From contig NC_081339.1 of NCBI RefSeq assembly GCF_022539665.2, forward strand, positions 9,235,367 to 9,299,366: a stretch of DNA of 64,000 bases, written 5' to 3'. Both the position numbers and the translations under genes were made by a program. The notes beneath the pieces are model-generated. The model was not told the DNA's origin, made no database searches, and saw only the letters and a program-made list of their open reading frames with translations. The DNA is from Daphnia carinata (lineage: Eukaryota > Arthropoda > Branchiopoda > Diplostraca > Daphniidae). Below, piece by piece: positions 10,274 to 21,210 of this stretch. The first letter of the stretch is position 1. The number at the start of each line of letters is the position of its first letter.

Positions 10274-12600
10274 CTCGACCGCACCCCTCGCAGCGGTTGA
10301 ATGGAGCAGCCTGTTGCGCCCATTAAGGGGTCGGGAGCCGGAAAGCACGTGGAACTTGCTTTCCATCGTCCGCGCGAATTGTTCAAACGCCATGACCGCA
10401 ATGCCGTTCCACGTTTGGGGGTTTTAACGGAAGAGATTGTGTCGTGTGAACAGGTAGTGATAAACAATTAACAGCAATAGGTACAAAGTGTTTGTTAAAT
10501 TCACCTTCTTTTATATTTTAGATTATGGTCTGGTGGTTTAACACCAAGGTGGCATTACACAATGGAAGTGCAGCTGGATACGGTAGCGGTATCAAATCAA
10601 GCAACCTGGGAAGCCAATCGCAAGCTTCTGAGCACGCTTGCTCTTCTTTATGTGACGAAGTGGTTATCCTTTAGCGATTGGCTGCACTCAATCCAGGCCT
10701 TTCTGGAGAAGAACGCGATCTACTTCGTCAACAGTTCAGCGAATGGCATGTCAAAGTCATTGACAAAGTCACGAAAAGCAAAGGGTTAACAATCAGTGCT
10801 ACTCATGGCGCACCCCATGTTGCTGGCGGAAATGGTGCCGAACCGTCCACACCTCGTCGTACTAGCCAATCATTAAAAGCAGAAGTTGAGGTGTTTACTG
10901 GCTTCAAACCTTCAGTTGAAGCTCGTTATCTTAACTGGGACGATTACTCCATTCCCGGTGTTACTTACACTCAAGGCCACCGTCTTTACCATTGTCCTTT
11001 TACCTGCTTTCGACACACAGAGGCTCATGGTCGCTTTCATATCGGCCGTCATCACCAATGACCTACCCGTTCACATGCTCCAAAGACGAGCGGTAGTGCA
11101 AAGCGATTATGCCCAGGCTATGGACGACATGCGTCACGTGAGAGAAAGGATTGGCTGATCTCACCCTGCATCACCTCTTGTCCGGCCGAAAAGAGTAATA
11201 GATCAAGCGGGCAAATAGAAGCAGCGTTAGCATCGAAGATTTCTGCGAAAATGAAGGCGATCCAGCAGTCGAAGCGTTTGAGCCGGCAGTACCTTCAGGT
11301 CTGCGGGATCTAACCCGCCAAGACAGTGACGATCCGGCTCTGGGCTATGATACCAATGAGCTGGAAGTTTTGGCGGTGGATAGTTGCACTTTGACAGATA
11401 AAGAAAAATCATCATCTGAAGATTTTGATGCTGACTCGGACTGGTTGGGAGTTGATGCACGTTTAAAGAATTCACGACTTGAAGCCAGCAGTGGAGTGCT
11501 ACTCCTGCCTGGATCAGGATTGGTGGCTGGATCTTCACGAGATACTGACGATATGGCCAGTTTGTCTGCCAGTCCTCGAGAATCTAGAACAATGGGCTTA
11601 CCAGCAGCTCAAGGTGCCGTGCCACAAGAGCCTTGCGTTGTTACCGTTCCTAACCGGAACGGTGGAGTCTTTGGCGAGTTAAACCCACTCGATGATCCAC
11701 TGGAGATCCTCTTTGCAAGTGCGGAGGGACTTCACACTCATGGGCATAGTTCCGAAGCTTGTGAATTGGGCATAGAATTGGCAACAGAACTATTAGCAAA
11801 TACACCCGATTTGATGGTTGAGTTGCCTCCTGTCATCACGCAGAATGGCAAGAAAATGAAGACGAATCCTGCTTGTCATCAAATTAGCTTTGGCGGAAAA
11901 TTGCGACTATTACCATCTCGCCTTCAGGGTAGAAATGTTTGGATTGGAATTGGCACGGCCACCTGCTACAACGAAACCATTAGAAGTGAACTGGCTCACC
12001 AAGAATCTGAGTTGGTTACACTATTGAAACGAATACCTTTAGGTAATTAAATATTTTTTCTTTAAAATTGTTCAAGATATTCAATCTATTGTTTTAATTC
12101 ACAGGTCATCCATAATTGTCGATTGAGTGAGAAAGCTGAAGAATTACCAGATGGCATATTACGACCATACCATCATATCACGAAGCATTGGTCACTGTGT
12201 CAGGAGCACAGCAAGTTCTTGCTGACGAGACTCTTGGACTCTTTCGCTTCGAAGCAGCCGTGTCTGCCCTAGGATTTAAGGTAACAATATCGTAAATAAA
12301 AATAGTCAAGAAAATCAGCAATGTAATGCATAAAAATCAGGCAAATGTATCGGAGGCGGACCATCCTCTGCTTTGTGAAGTAACGCGTCGTCAACGAGAT
12401 GATCTCGCTGTCATGTTACTGGTTCATTACAAGGACGACCCAGACAAGCTAGCCAAAATTATGAAAAGCTACTGGATCGTCAAGTGCATCCGATGGGCCT
12501 ATCCTCCCAACACGTCTTCCAAGACCCATCGAGTTTTTTCTATGCGTGTAGCAAAAATTTCTATGTCTATGAAGGCTATGACATACCAGTGATCGCTCTG
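10274..12600 (+). pseudogene. ZSWIM8-like gene fragment with introns retained
   Basis: Exons match the middle of ZSWIM8, the SWIM zinc-finger adaptor of a Cullin-2 or -3 ubiquitin ligase that triggers microRNA decay. 10274-10453 encodes AAVEWSSLLRPLRGREPEST and RHDRNAVP in shifted frames, ending at a GT donor. 10522 onward gives HACSSLCDEVVIL, then TAG (10672-10674) where Trp is expected, then RLAALNPGLS. 11370-12042 gives LEILFASAEGLHTHGHS, DLMVELPP and HQESELVTLLKRIPLG. 12105-12280 ends FEAAVSALGFK. 12341 onward gives VSEADHPLLCEVTRRQRDDL, then a frameshift near 12460. GT-AG introns are kept, so this was copied as DNA. The SWIM finger and C-terminus are absent. Confidence 0.8.
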
Positions 12601-12749
12601 TTTTAGTTCTGCACGACCGTAACAGACAGTTCGTCCTGGGTTATGACCATGATCACGCTGTTTGCATAACAGTACACGATCTATCTATGCCGGCGCTCGG
12701 CTCGCTCGTTAAAGGGCAAGGTTACCACCTTGCATTCTTAGTGATAGTT

Positions 12750-13010
12750 GATCAAGGTATGAGGCATCGACTCACAATAGCGTTTTTGGACAGCTTGGAA
12801 GAGTTCACTAAGTGAATCATCCCCTTCTGTTCTTCCTCTTTGTTCCACGATTCTGTTGGAGCTTATGGATGCATTATGTAGCATCAATTGGGTCTTACCC
12901 AGATGACAAGAGGAAATAGAATGTTCCATAGTTAAACGGCTCCAGCCGCTCAGTCACCCATTCTTCTTCTACTGTTTGCGGCCCCTTCAGAGGGATAAAA
13001 GTCTATTGAT
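12750..13010 (-). pseudogene. Second synaptojanin fragment, inverted
   Basis: On the minus strand the pieces NYGTFYF, DPIDAT and QQNRGT, with two in-frame stops, run straight into TEGDDSLSELFQAVQKRYC. That corresponds to the KEGEASLSQPFQADQKRYY of the left copy (10149-10200). The region between is missing, so the internal deletion is larger than in the left copy. It is a separately decayed inverted duplicate. Confidence 0.7.
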
Positions 13011-13218
13011 AGATGCGAAAAACTGCAGATACCCCAATCTTCCCAACAGAAACACAACCTGTAGCCAAGACTAGGAATTGCAAGCGCCAATCTCCTAAAT
13101 AAATTTAAGTATCTAAGTTCAAAATTATTAAAATTTTTTATTCTAGTTCATTTGACAAACCTGTATTAACTACTAGTACACCAAGACGTCCAATGTGTCA
13201 GAAAGTTTTGTGTGCAAC
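12841..13218. repeat. Right arm of the imperfect inverted repeat
   Basis: Inverted partner of 9406-9803. Together they bracket the ZSWIM8-like fragment. Confidence 0.8.
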
Positions 13219-13680
13219 TTGCGCCAGTTTCGGCTGCTAGATCAATAGTTTAAATACCTATGGCTGATCTAATGACAGAAATTTATTTACATCAAAGCAG
13301 ATCTAAGAGAAATTCAATACCTCCGTAAACGCTCGTACAATTACATAACACACATTTAAAAATTCTGCAATTCCACAAGGAATTGAATTATTTACCCATT
13401 TAGTTAAAAATTAGATCTCCACAATCATTTTTCAGTAGTTATTGCCCCATTTAAAAGACTTTGGCATGGCAGGCATATTTGACAGATGAAATGCGATTGA
13501 TCGCAAAAGCTAGATTCTGGACAGTCCAAATCTAAGCGGCACTAATCCATAAAAAAAAACCTCAGTAAAACGTATGAATCCCGCTACTACAGTTTGCTAG
13601 GGCTAAATTTATCTCGTGGGACGTAGCAGCAGCATTGAATAAATGAAGCAAATGCACGAACAAAATTCACACCATGAAGT

Positions 13681-14130
13681 TCATCGAATGAAAGGTGTAC
13701 ATGTTGTGAACGTCCTGCGAATACTGAATGAGTAAATTATCTTACACTTAAACGTACGCTTGTGTAGTATTTGGGAGCATCGGTGTAGTAGCTTGCAGTA
13801 GCAGATGTTGTCATGTGGTAAACTGGAAACTCTTTGTAATAACTTGGAGTAGAGTAGTATTTGGTGGTTAGGGTGCAGTACATTTGAGCAGTATAGGTGT
13901 TGGTGTAGTATTCCAGATTTTGGACATGTAGTACTTGAGGGGTTCGGTGCACTAGCTAGGGGCAGCCTGTATGGTCGTGTAATACTTGGTCTTCTTCGTT
14001 GTGTAGTAGTCACGATCTTGGTGGTATACTAGGATGACGGGGTAGTATAGTATCCAGAATAAGACGAACCTATTGGTCCACCCATGGCATTTCCAGCTAT
14101 CTGAAATGCAACAGCCAACATCAGCATTGT
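13681..14130 (-). pseudogene. Tyrosine-rich cuticle-like gene, decayed (copy 1)
   Basis: A start with a hydrophobic lead (MLMLAVAFQIAGNA, from about 14127) is followed by GYYTTPSS and a stop. YYTTKKTKYYTTIQAAPS lies in another frame, then a stop, then a third frame with EYYTNTYTAQ, YYTDAPKYYT. The repeats match the YYTTTYAAPxYYTEAPKYYT theme of 15638-15997. Such proteins are probably secreted structural components of cuticle, by analogy only. The duplicate is at 19441-19890 with the same breaks, so decay preceded the duplication, or exons are spliced in a way I cannot see. Confidence 0.55.
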
Positions 14131-14589
14131 GGCGTAGTTAGCTACAAATTGAAAACGAATGTGGTTTAAAAAATCATTCAAGCAGCCATAATTTGGTTGG
14201 TATTACAAATACCAGCCAATTTACTGTACCTTTTGATTAAATTGAGGCTTTTACCTGATCAAATGATGTCAGAACAGGTCAACTTTTTTCAGCTTGTGTA
14301 TGAAGATCAAGTTTAATGCATACAAAAGGAGACGAACGGAACACGATTTCAATATTCAAAATTTCAAAAGAAATATCGTAACTTACCGTTTAAAAAAAAA
14401 GAAATGAATTAAATTAGAATAGCAGGCTACCCATTGTTATTTATTTACATGATAATTCGTCTGATTTTGAACAATGCTCTACACTACGATGCCACATTTA
14501 CAGAAATTCCGATTAGGGAAAAAGTCATGGATGAAATTAAAACGGATGAAATGAGTTTAGTAACTGTATATTTAAATAACGTCTCAGTG

Positions 14590-14770
14590 CTAGTCATTCT
14601 TGGGAAGGAATAGTACTTTACTAGTCTCGCTGTAGTAGCTGGGATTGAACCTTTGTTGTAGTGTAGTAAACCGAAGGTTGGGAATGCTAGCTTGAAGTCA
14701 AATGGTATTTAAAAGCAGGTTTGAGTTTAGGATGTGGTTGAGTAGTAATAATACGTTATGGTCATGCAGA
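14590..14770 (-). pseudogene. Relic of a tyrosine-rich gene (copy 1)
   Basis: Scattered GTAGTA codon pairs (Tyr-Tyr on the minus strand) without an open frame. Duplicated at about 20350-20530. The rest of 14131-15299 shows no gene. Confidence 0.35.
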
Positions 14771-15299
14771 ATTTTGTAATACACGATTTTTGTGATAACT
14801 GGTACCAATCATTCAATCCAAAATGTGTTTGGCTCGACAACTTATAATTTCACAGCACACCTGGAATAACACTTTGCCAATGTATCAACACATTAGTGAC
14901 AAGATTGGCCGCACGGTGATACGTAGGATTCTTGCATAGCATTAACGGTATTGTTGCGTGATGCCACACCTAATTCGTGAATGCTAGATAATAATTGAAT
15001 TTTAAACGTTTAGTTTGTTTTTGGCTTTATAACGACGTTGAATAATATTCATTACTATTTTCTCGATAATGTTCATTTATTACATTGTATAATAGTTTCT
15101 CTGAATTTAAATGAGAGTTACTTTTACTACGGAAAATGCACGCTTGTGTTATCAACATGGTTTGGTGCCGTAATTCACTGTATATAATAGTTGCGTGTAT
15201 ATCTAAATATAGCGGCACTTGAAATGACTGGGTATGGCACCCTCCCAATGTTGGAATTGCTAGTAACCAAGAGTCTGTAAGCAATTACAACTCGAAACG

Positions 15300-15446
15300 T
15301 CAAGCGTTGGTATGGGACTGGCCATCCATTCCAACGCAAGACTGAATAGAGAAGTAAGAGCTTTCAGCTGATGTCACGGTGGGGATCATGTAGTACAGCA
15401 ATATGATCCGGGCCAACATCGTGACAGTTCTGGAGGATACTAGCAT
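15300..15446 (-). CDS. Small ORF with signal peptide (copy 1)
   Basis: A 48-codon ORF starts MLVSSRTVTMLARIILLYYM and continues IPTVTSA before AESSYFSIQS. A second Met opens a textbook signal peptide (MLARIILLYYMIPTVTSA) with a likely cleavage after TSA. The mature part would be only about 20 residues, or this is the first exon of a longer spliced gene with the neighbouring tyrosine-rich exon (15997-15638). The duplicate at 21062-21208 is unchanged in frame. Function unknown; a secreted cuticular peptide is the contextual guess. Confidence 0.4.
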   Translation of the reverse strand: MLVSSRTVTMLARIILLYYMIPTVTSAESSYFSIQSCVGMDGQSHTNA

Positions 15447-15637
15447 GTCAGTCAAGTGCTTAGCGCAACCATTTTGACTATTTTCCTAATAAGTAAAATA
15501 AAAACTGGCAAACCGAGGCTTCTATCTTTACCGATTATTTGAGTATTTCCTTAACATAGAAATTTCAGATTGAAACTAGGAATTAAGTTAAATTAAGTTT
15601 AAAATGTTAAAATAATTAGACTATTCCGTCCTCGAGC

Positions 15638-15997
15638 TTAAGTAGTAAATATAAAACTCGAATTGGGGGCAACAATGTAGTAATGGGGTTGCATAGGTTG
15701 CTGTGTAGTTAGCTTTAGCCTCGGTGTAGTAGCTGGGTACGGCGTATGTGGTAGTGTAGTGCCCTGGTGCATTTGTGGTGTAGTATTTTGAGGCTTCGCC
15801 TTGGTAATACTTGGGGCATCAGTGTAAGAAGCTGGAGCAGCGTATGTTGTTGTGTAATACTCATTAGCCTTTGTGGTGTAGTATTGGAACGCCTCGGTGT
15901 AATAAGCCGGGACAGCGCAGGTGGTGGTGTAATAGTATTTGGGAGCCTCGGAATAGCACCTCGGTGCAGCATACGTTGTTGTGTATTGTATATTCAT
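15638..15997 (-). pseudogene. Tyrosine-rich repeat protein exon, frameshifted (copy 1)
   Basis: The frame opens MNIQYTTTYAAPRCYSEAPK and repeats YYTTTCAVPAYYTEAFQYYT, then changes frame at GCCCCAAGTATT (about 15808). One A appears lost, and the repeat pattern (YYTTNAPGHYTTTYAVPSYY) continues in the next frame to about 15630. The sequence is low-complexity Tyr/Thr/Ala/Pro, as in arthropod structural cuticle proteins. The copy at 30800-31159 has the same frameshift. No signal peptide lies in this exon, so an upstream exon is needed, perhaps 15446-15300. Confidence 0.5.
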
Positions 15998-16967
15998 ATG
16001 TATTGTATATTCATCTGTATTGTATATTGTATATCAGATTCTTCTTTTGGTAATTTTCATCCGCTGATGAAGGAACAATCTTTGAGCTGCGCCCGATAAG
16101 GCTGACCGTGCGGAATTTTTCCGCAATAATAGCTAGCGTGAGACATCTGCATTATTATAGCACATACCAGATTTTTCAATCAAATGCTTTATGGAACAAT
16201 GTTCCAGTGTAGATTATCCAGGTTTCTTTTGGTCATTAGCAATTTTTGGCGCATGGTCGGTAATGATTTTATGCTGTGCATTAGAGTGTATAACTATGCA
16301 TTAGAAAAAAAAGTACGTATATATATGTGTGACGTGCCGCTCATTTTCCACCATCCCTAACACCAGTCATAAATTTGGATTATGGATAGTTAAAAATTTA
16401 GATAACTACACCATAATATTTATAATCGCATCATGGAAGTTTTGATACTCTAAGAGATGTGCTAAGGAATTAAACAATATTTATTGCAATAAGCTTGCTG
16501 TATGTGGCTAAAGATTGATTACAATGCAGATAAGCAACAACACTTCAGGATACAATACTCGATAAATACGGATTCTGGATTCCATTAACAAGATTCAAAG
16601 CATCTTTGAGCAGTTTGTTATGAAGAAATAATGCAACAAAATGACAACACAAACGGCAATTGTAGATGAAGTCTTGCCATATTAAAACGTTGGGTTAGGT
16701 TGAAAGAGTAGAAAGACAGGTTTTTCAGGTTTAAAAAAATGTAATATTTGTTTTTATCTGACAGAACTAAAATACTATTGGAATATTGGCATGATGCCAT
16801 GAATGTTCGATGGTTAAACTTGAATGTAACCTTCATATGCTTGTCGAAATTTACTAAAACGCACCTTGGTAGATTGATGGCATTTATATTTACACCACGC
16901 TCGCGATAAATGAGATATACAGAATTTATGGGACGTACTTTAAATATTAAATCATGTGTCGGGAAAT
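15998..16967. other. Intergenic spacer with TATTGTATATTCA repeats
   Basis: A short tandem array (TATTGTATATTCATNTG units) lies at 15985-16035. Downstream, 16040-16140 has a diverged inverted relative at 38563-38650. A 72-codon minus ORF (16836-16618) is the read-through tail seen in copy 2 of the CPR gene and is not supported as a gene. Confidence 0.5.
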
Positions 16968-17742
16968 CTAGTAAATATTGTAACCCTTTCCATTGAAGGG
17001 GATGTGAACGGGGGCAACGGGGAGCTCGTATTCATGGACGGGAGCAACTGGGAGCTCGTATTCATGGACGGGGACGACGGGCAAGTGATCACCTTTGGGC
17101 TGGAATCCAGCGTCATCAGCGGTCCAGGTCAAAGTGAATTTCTCGCCTCCAGGTGAAACCCAGTAGGAAGATCCCTTGTTGGTGTTGCCCATAACATCTT
17201 CGTAGGTGGCCTTTCCGTAAGAATCGTAAGCGACTCCTTGCATCTTCTTCTGAACTTGAGATTCTTCACGGGTTGTGTAGTCAGACTGGGCGTAGTTGTG
17301 GGTTAAAGGGATTTCATGTTTGGAAATATAAAAATCTAAAGTCTCTTTGTTATTACGCATAAACCATGAAAATGATTTACCTCCACTGGCTGCTGCCATC
17401 GATGTTGCGCTCGTCGAATTGGCTAGTGACTGTAATGTCAGCATATTTATTATCCTTGTAGCTTGGTGTGGGGTAGGCTGGCGTGGGGTAGGCTGGTGCG
17501 GGGTAGGCTGGTGTGGGGTAGCTAGGAGTAGGGTACTTGGGCGCGGAGTAGCTAGGGGTAGCGTACTGTGTTGCAGGGTAGCTGGGAGCTATGTATTCCG
17601 GCTTATAGCTGGAAGGAACGGCAGCAACAACAGCCAAGACGGCAGCGATAACAAACTGTCGTCCAATGTATTAATTAAATAAATATCTAAAATTTTTAGT
17701 TGTTCAGAAAATATAAGCAATAAAATGCCTTACGAGCTTCAT
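16968..17742 (-). pseudogene. CPR (RR-1-like) cuticle protein, splice acceptor lost (copy 1)
   Basis: Exon 1 (17742-17734) is ATGAAGCTC followed by GTAAGG. Exon 2 (17655-17381) encodes the rest of the signal peptide (FVIAAVLAVVAAVPSSYK), tandem AYPTP/SYPTP units and NKYADITVTSQ..., ending at GTAAATC. Exon 3 (17295-16968) encodes the chitin-binding RR core (ESQVQKKMQGVAYDSYGK, GSSYWVSPGGEKFTLTW, ADDAGFQPKGDHLP) and a tail with a duplicated HEYELPVAPV. The acceptor before exon 3 reads CACAA where the intact copy has CACAG, so normal splicing should fail. The next AG shifts the frame. The gene would encode a secreted chitin-binding exoskeleton protein. Confidence 0.82.
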
Positions 17743-18476
17743 GTTGTACTAGGTTTACTTGGTAAACAACTGATGGTTCTGTTTCTACGTTTCTAAGCTT
17801 ATATAGTCAAGTGAATGGTACGAAACATTCAACTGACCTAGTTGTTGTGCAGCTCAATTTGGGCGTTGTGCAAAAAAATAGTTCACTCTCACTTTTCACG
17901 TTAGACAACACATCGAAAAAAATTTTCTTAATAGTAACAGCTAATTGCTTTTTTTGTGCATGATTTGAGCTAATAGTGCTCTACTGGCGTTCTCATTTTC
18001 AACAGAATCTGATTATTCACTCTCATTGATTTTTTAAAATGATAACTCGTCAGGGGGTGTTAACTTTCGCTAAGGATAGTAAATTTAATCCATGAACTAG
18101 ACGTCAACATAGCATTTGTCTGAATCGGGTATTGGTATTCCCGGCTACCAATTCAATGTTAATCTATTGGAAATATTAGGCAAATGAATTGTTGTATGCC
18201 AATTCAAAAGCGAGCCGTAAGTGGAGGAGGTGAATGTTGATTTATAATGAACAAAAAAAAATCTTTTTGATTCCTACTTGTCGAAAACAATAACTACATG
18301 ATAGTCTGGAATACAAACCATAGGTAACCACCAAGGAACGGTTGATCGACGTTTTCAAAAAAAAAGGTTAAGAAACGAAATGAATGGAAAATTGCACACC
18401 CTTTTTTGTCGGCTACATAAAACTGTTTGGAAACCATTGAAGTCATCAGTTGTTTAAGCCTTCCACAATAGCCAAC
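17743..18476. promoter_or_regulatory. Bidirectional promoter region of CPR pair (copy 1)
   Basis: The minus side has TATATA at 17799-17806 and an initiator-like CATCAGTT (complement of AACTGATGG at about 17769). The plus side has TACATAAAA at about 18415 and ATCAGTTG at about 18446, followed by ATGAAACTG at 18477. The spacing of about 25-35 bases fits TATA-initiator core promoters of arthropods. Copy 2 holds the same region (32886-33628). Confidence 0.65.
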
Positions 18477-18485
18477 ATGAAACTG
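18477..18485 (+). pseudogene. Exon 1 remnant of a plus-strand CPR gene
   Basis: ATGAAACTG followed by GTCAGT, the usual 9-base first exon of this gene family. The duplication breakpoint lies about 10 bases downstream, so no exon 2 or 3 follows. The complete counterpart is at 33629-34316. Confidence 0.7.
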
Positions 18486-18494
18486 GTCAGTGTA

Positions 18495-19233
18495 ACGAAG
18501 CCAAATAGACATCTTCAACATATATTTCTTCTCGATGTCTTTATTACTCATCAAGGGTGAACATATTAATTGCACCGCAACATACGCAGCGCGGGTGACC
18601 TAGATGAACACCTGCAAGATGATTCACGCAGGCGATACGTCATCAATATCACGCCATATTGAACGCATCTTTTAATTGGTCAACCGCGTGCAGCCTACAA
18701 GCTCCTCCCAATCACGCCACTTTGCAATATGCAAAGTTCCGTGGTTAACCCAGCATCTGAGGAAGATCAGACTAGAACTTGCAGCCGATTCGAGTAGTTG
18801 CCTGAAAGCATTTCTATTACTTTATTAATGTTATGCTTGAATTTGTGCCTTTTACTTAACATTTTATTCGCCGAGTCAGTCCAGTAAAATTGTTTAGACT
18901 TAGAATTATTCGCGGTGATTCGACTGTCTAGTTCCATTTGTTTTGAACTATTGTTTGTGTATCGCTCTCGTGGAAGTTGCGTATCACGCCCGCCTTGTGT
19001 CGTTTTTCTTCTCGTTCTCTATACGTGTGATCACGGTAAGACCCAATTATATTTGTTTCTTTGGACTTGTTTCTTGAATGTTTCTTCTTCTTCTTTGTTC
19101 TTTGTCTTTTTAACTCTTATGTCTTAGCTGATATAATACATACATCATTGTGGGTAAAACGCCTCGAGTTCAATTTACATTTATTTGTCTTAATCCGTAA
19201 AGTCCATCATCCCACACGGGAAGATGCTTTACA
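18495..19233. other. Unique spacer between duplication copies
   Basis: 739 bases present once. Small plus-strand ORFs (18915-19249) are hydrophobic but match nothing I recognise. Its GC content is a little higher than its surroundings at 18590-18790. Confidence 0.5.
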
Positions 19234-19440
19234 CATATTTGACAGATGAAATGCGATTGATCACAAAAGCTAGATTCTGGACAGTCCAAATCTAAGCGGC
19301 ACTAATCCATAAAAAAAAACCTCAGTAAAACGTATGAATCCCGCTACTACAGTTTGCTAGGGCTAAATTTATCTCGTAGGACGTAGCAGCAGCATTGAAT
19401 AAATGAAGCAAATGCACGAACAAAATTCACACCATGAAGT

Positions 19441-19890
19441 TCATCGAATGAAAGGTGTACATGTTGTGAACGTCCTGCGAATACTGAATGAGTAAATTAT
19501 CTTACACTTAAACGTACGCTTGTGTAGTATTTGGGAGCATCGGTGTAGTAGCTTGCAGTAGCAGATGTTGTCATGTGGTAAACTGGAAACTCTTTGTAAT
19601 AACTTGGAATAGAGTAGTATTTGGTGGTTAGGGTGCAGTACATTTGAGCAGTATAGGTGTTGGTGTAGTATTCCAGATTTTGGACATGTAGTACTTGGGG
19701 GGTTCGGTGCACTAGCTAGGGGCAGCCTGTATGGTCGTGTAATACTTGGTCTTCTTCGTTGTGTAGTAGTCACGACCTTGGTGGTATACTAGAATGACGG
19801 GGTAGTATAGTATCCAGAATAAGACGAACCTATTGGTCCACCCATGGCGTTTCCAGCTATCTGAAATGCAACAGCCAACATCAGCATTGT
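19441..19890 (-). pseudogene. Tyrosine-rich cuticle-like gene, decayed (copy 2)
   Basis: Duplicate of 13681-14130 with only a few substitutions (for example YYSIPSYYKEF for YYSTPSYYKEF) and the same frame breaks. Shared lesions imply it was already broken, or is spliced unconventionally, before the duplication. The relic at 14590-14770 also recurs here at about 20350-20530. Confidence 0.55.
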
Positions 19891-21061
19891 GGCGTAGTTA
19901 GCTACAAATTGAAAACGAATGTGGTTTAAAAAATCATTCAAGCAGCCATAATTTGGTTGGTATTACAAATACCAGCCAATTTACTGTACCTTTTGATTAA
20001 ATTGAGGCTTTTACCTGAGCAAATGATGTCAGAACAGGTCAACTTTTTTCAGCTTGTGTATGAAGATCAAGTTTAATGCATACAAAAGGAGACGAACGGA
20101 ACACGAATATCAATATTCAAAATTTCAAAAGAAATATCATAACTTACCGTTTAAAAAAAAAGAAATGAATTAAATTAGAATAGCAGGCTACCCATTGTTA
20201 TTTATTTACATGATAATTCGTCTGATTTTGAACAATGCTCTACACTACGATGCCACATTTACAGAAATTCCGATTAGGGAAAAAGTCATGGATGAAATTA
20301 AAACGGATGAAATGAATTTAGTAACTGTATATTTAAATAACGTCTCAGTGCTAGTCATTCTTGGGAAGGAATAGTACTTTACTAGTCTCGCTGTAGTAGC
20401 TGGGATTAAACCTTTGTTGTAGTGTAGTAAACCGAAGGTTGGGAATGCTAGCTTGAAGTCAAATGGTATTTAAAAGCAGGTTTGAGTTCAGGATGTGGTT
20501 GAGTAGTAATAATACGTTATGGTCATGCAGAATTTTGTAATACACGATTTTTGTGATAACTGGTACCAATCATTCAATCCAAAATGTGTTTGGCTCGACA
20601 ACTTATAATTTCACAGCACACCTGGAATAACACTTTGCCAATGTATCAACACATTAGTGACAAGATTGGCCGCACGGTGATACGTAGGATTCTTGCATAG
20701 CATTAACGGTATTGTTGCGTGATGCCACACCCTAATTCGTGAATGCTAGATAATAATTGAATTTTAAACGTTTAGTTTGTTTTTGGCTTTATAACGACGT
20801 TGAATAATATTCATTACTATTTTCTCGATAATGTTCATTTATTACATTGTATAATAGTTTCTCTGAATTTAAATGAGAGTTACTTTTACTACGAAAAATG
20901 CACGCATGTGTTATCAACATGGTTTGGTGCCGTAATTCACTGTATATAATAGTTGCGTGTATATCTAAATATAGCGGCACTTGAAATGACTGGGTATGGC
21001 ACCCTCCCAATGTTGGAATTGCTAGTAACCAAGAGTCTGTAAGCAATTACAACTCGAAACG

Positions 21062-21208
21062 TCAAGCGTTGGTATGGGACTGGCCATCCATTCCAACGCA
21101 AGACTGAATAGAGAAGTAAGAGCTTTCAGCTGATGTCACGGTGGAGATCATGTAGTACAGCAATATGATCCAGGCCAACATCGTGACAGTTCTGGAGGAT
21201 ACTAGCAT
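21062..21208 (-). CDS. Small ORF with signal peptide (copy 2)
   Basis: Same 48-codon ORF as 15300-15446 (MLARIILLYYM core). The Gypsy 5' LTR starts at 21211, two bases upstream of this ATG, so the native 5' UTR and promoter have been replaced by antisense LTR sequence. If the gene is real, this copy has been disconnected from its control region. Confidence 0.4.
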   Translation of the reverse strand: MLVSSRTVTMLAWIILLYYMISTVTSAESSYFSIQSCVGMDGQSHTNA

Positions 21209-21210
21209 GT

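Larger units (their letters stand above)
13474..18494. repeat. Segmental duplication, copy 1 (5.0 kb)
   Basis: Near-identical to 19234-21210 joined to 30611-33643. It starts at CATATTTGACAGATGAA (13474 and 19234). It ends inside the first intron of a CPR gene, after ATGAAACTGGTCAG, where the two copies diverge. It carries the tyrosine-rich genes, a small secreted ORF, a minus-strand CPR gene and the promoter and exon 1 of a plus-strand CPR gene. The copies are direct repeats separated by a 739-bp unique spacer. Confidence 0.92.

Noticed and set aside
12738-12929. Independent small minus-strand gene
   Set aside because: Its residues are the deleted inverted synaptojanin fragment, with stops just upstream.
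13681-14013. 110-codon minus ORF as a distinct gene
   Set aside because: It is an out-of-frame shadow of the tyrosine-rich repeat; the Tyr-Tyr repeat pattern lies in other frames.
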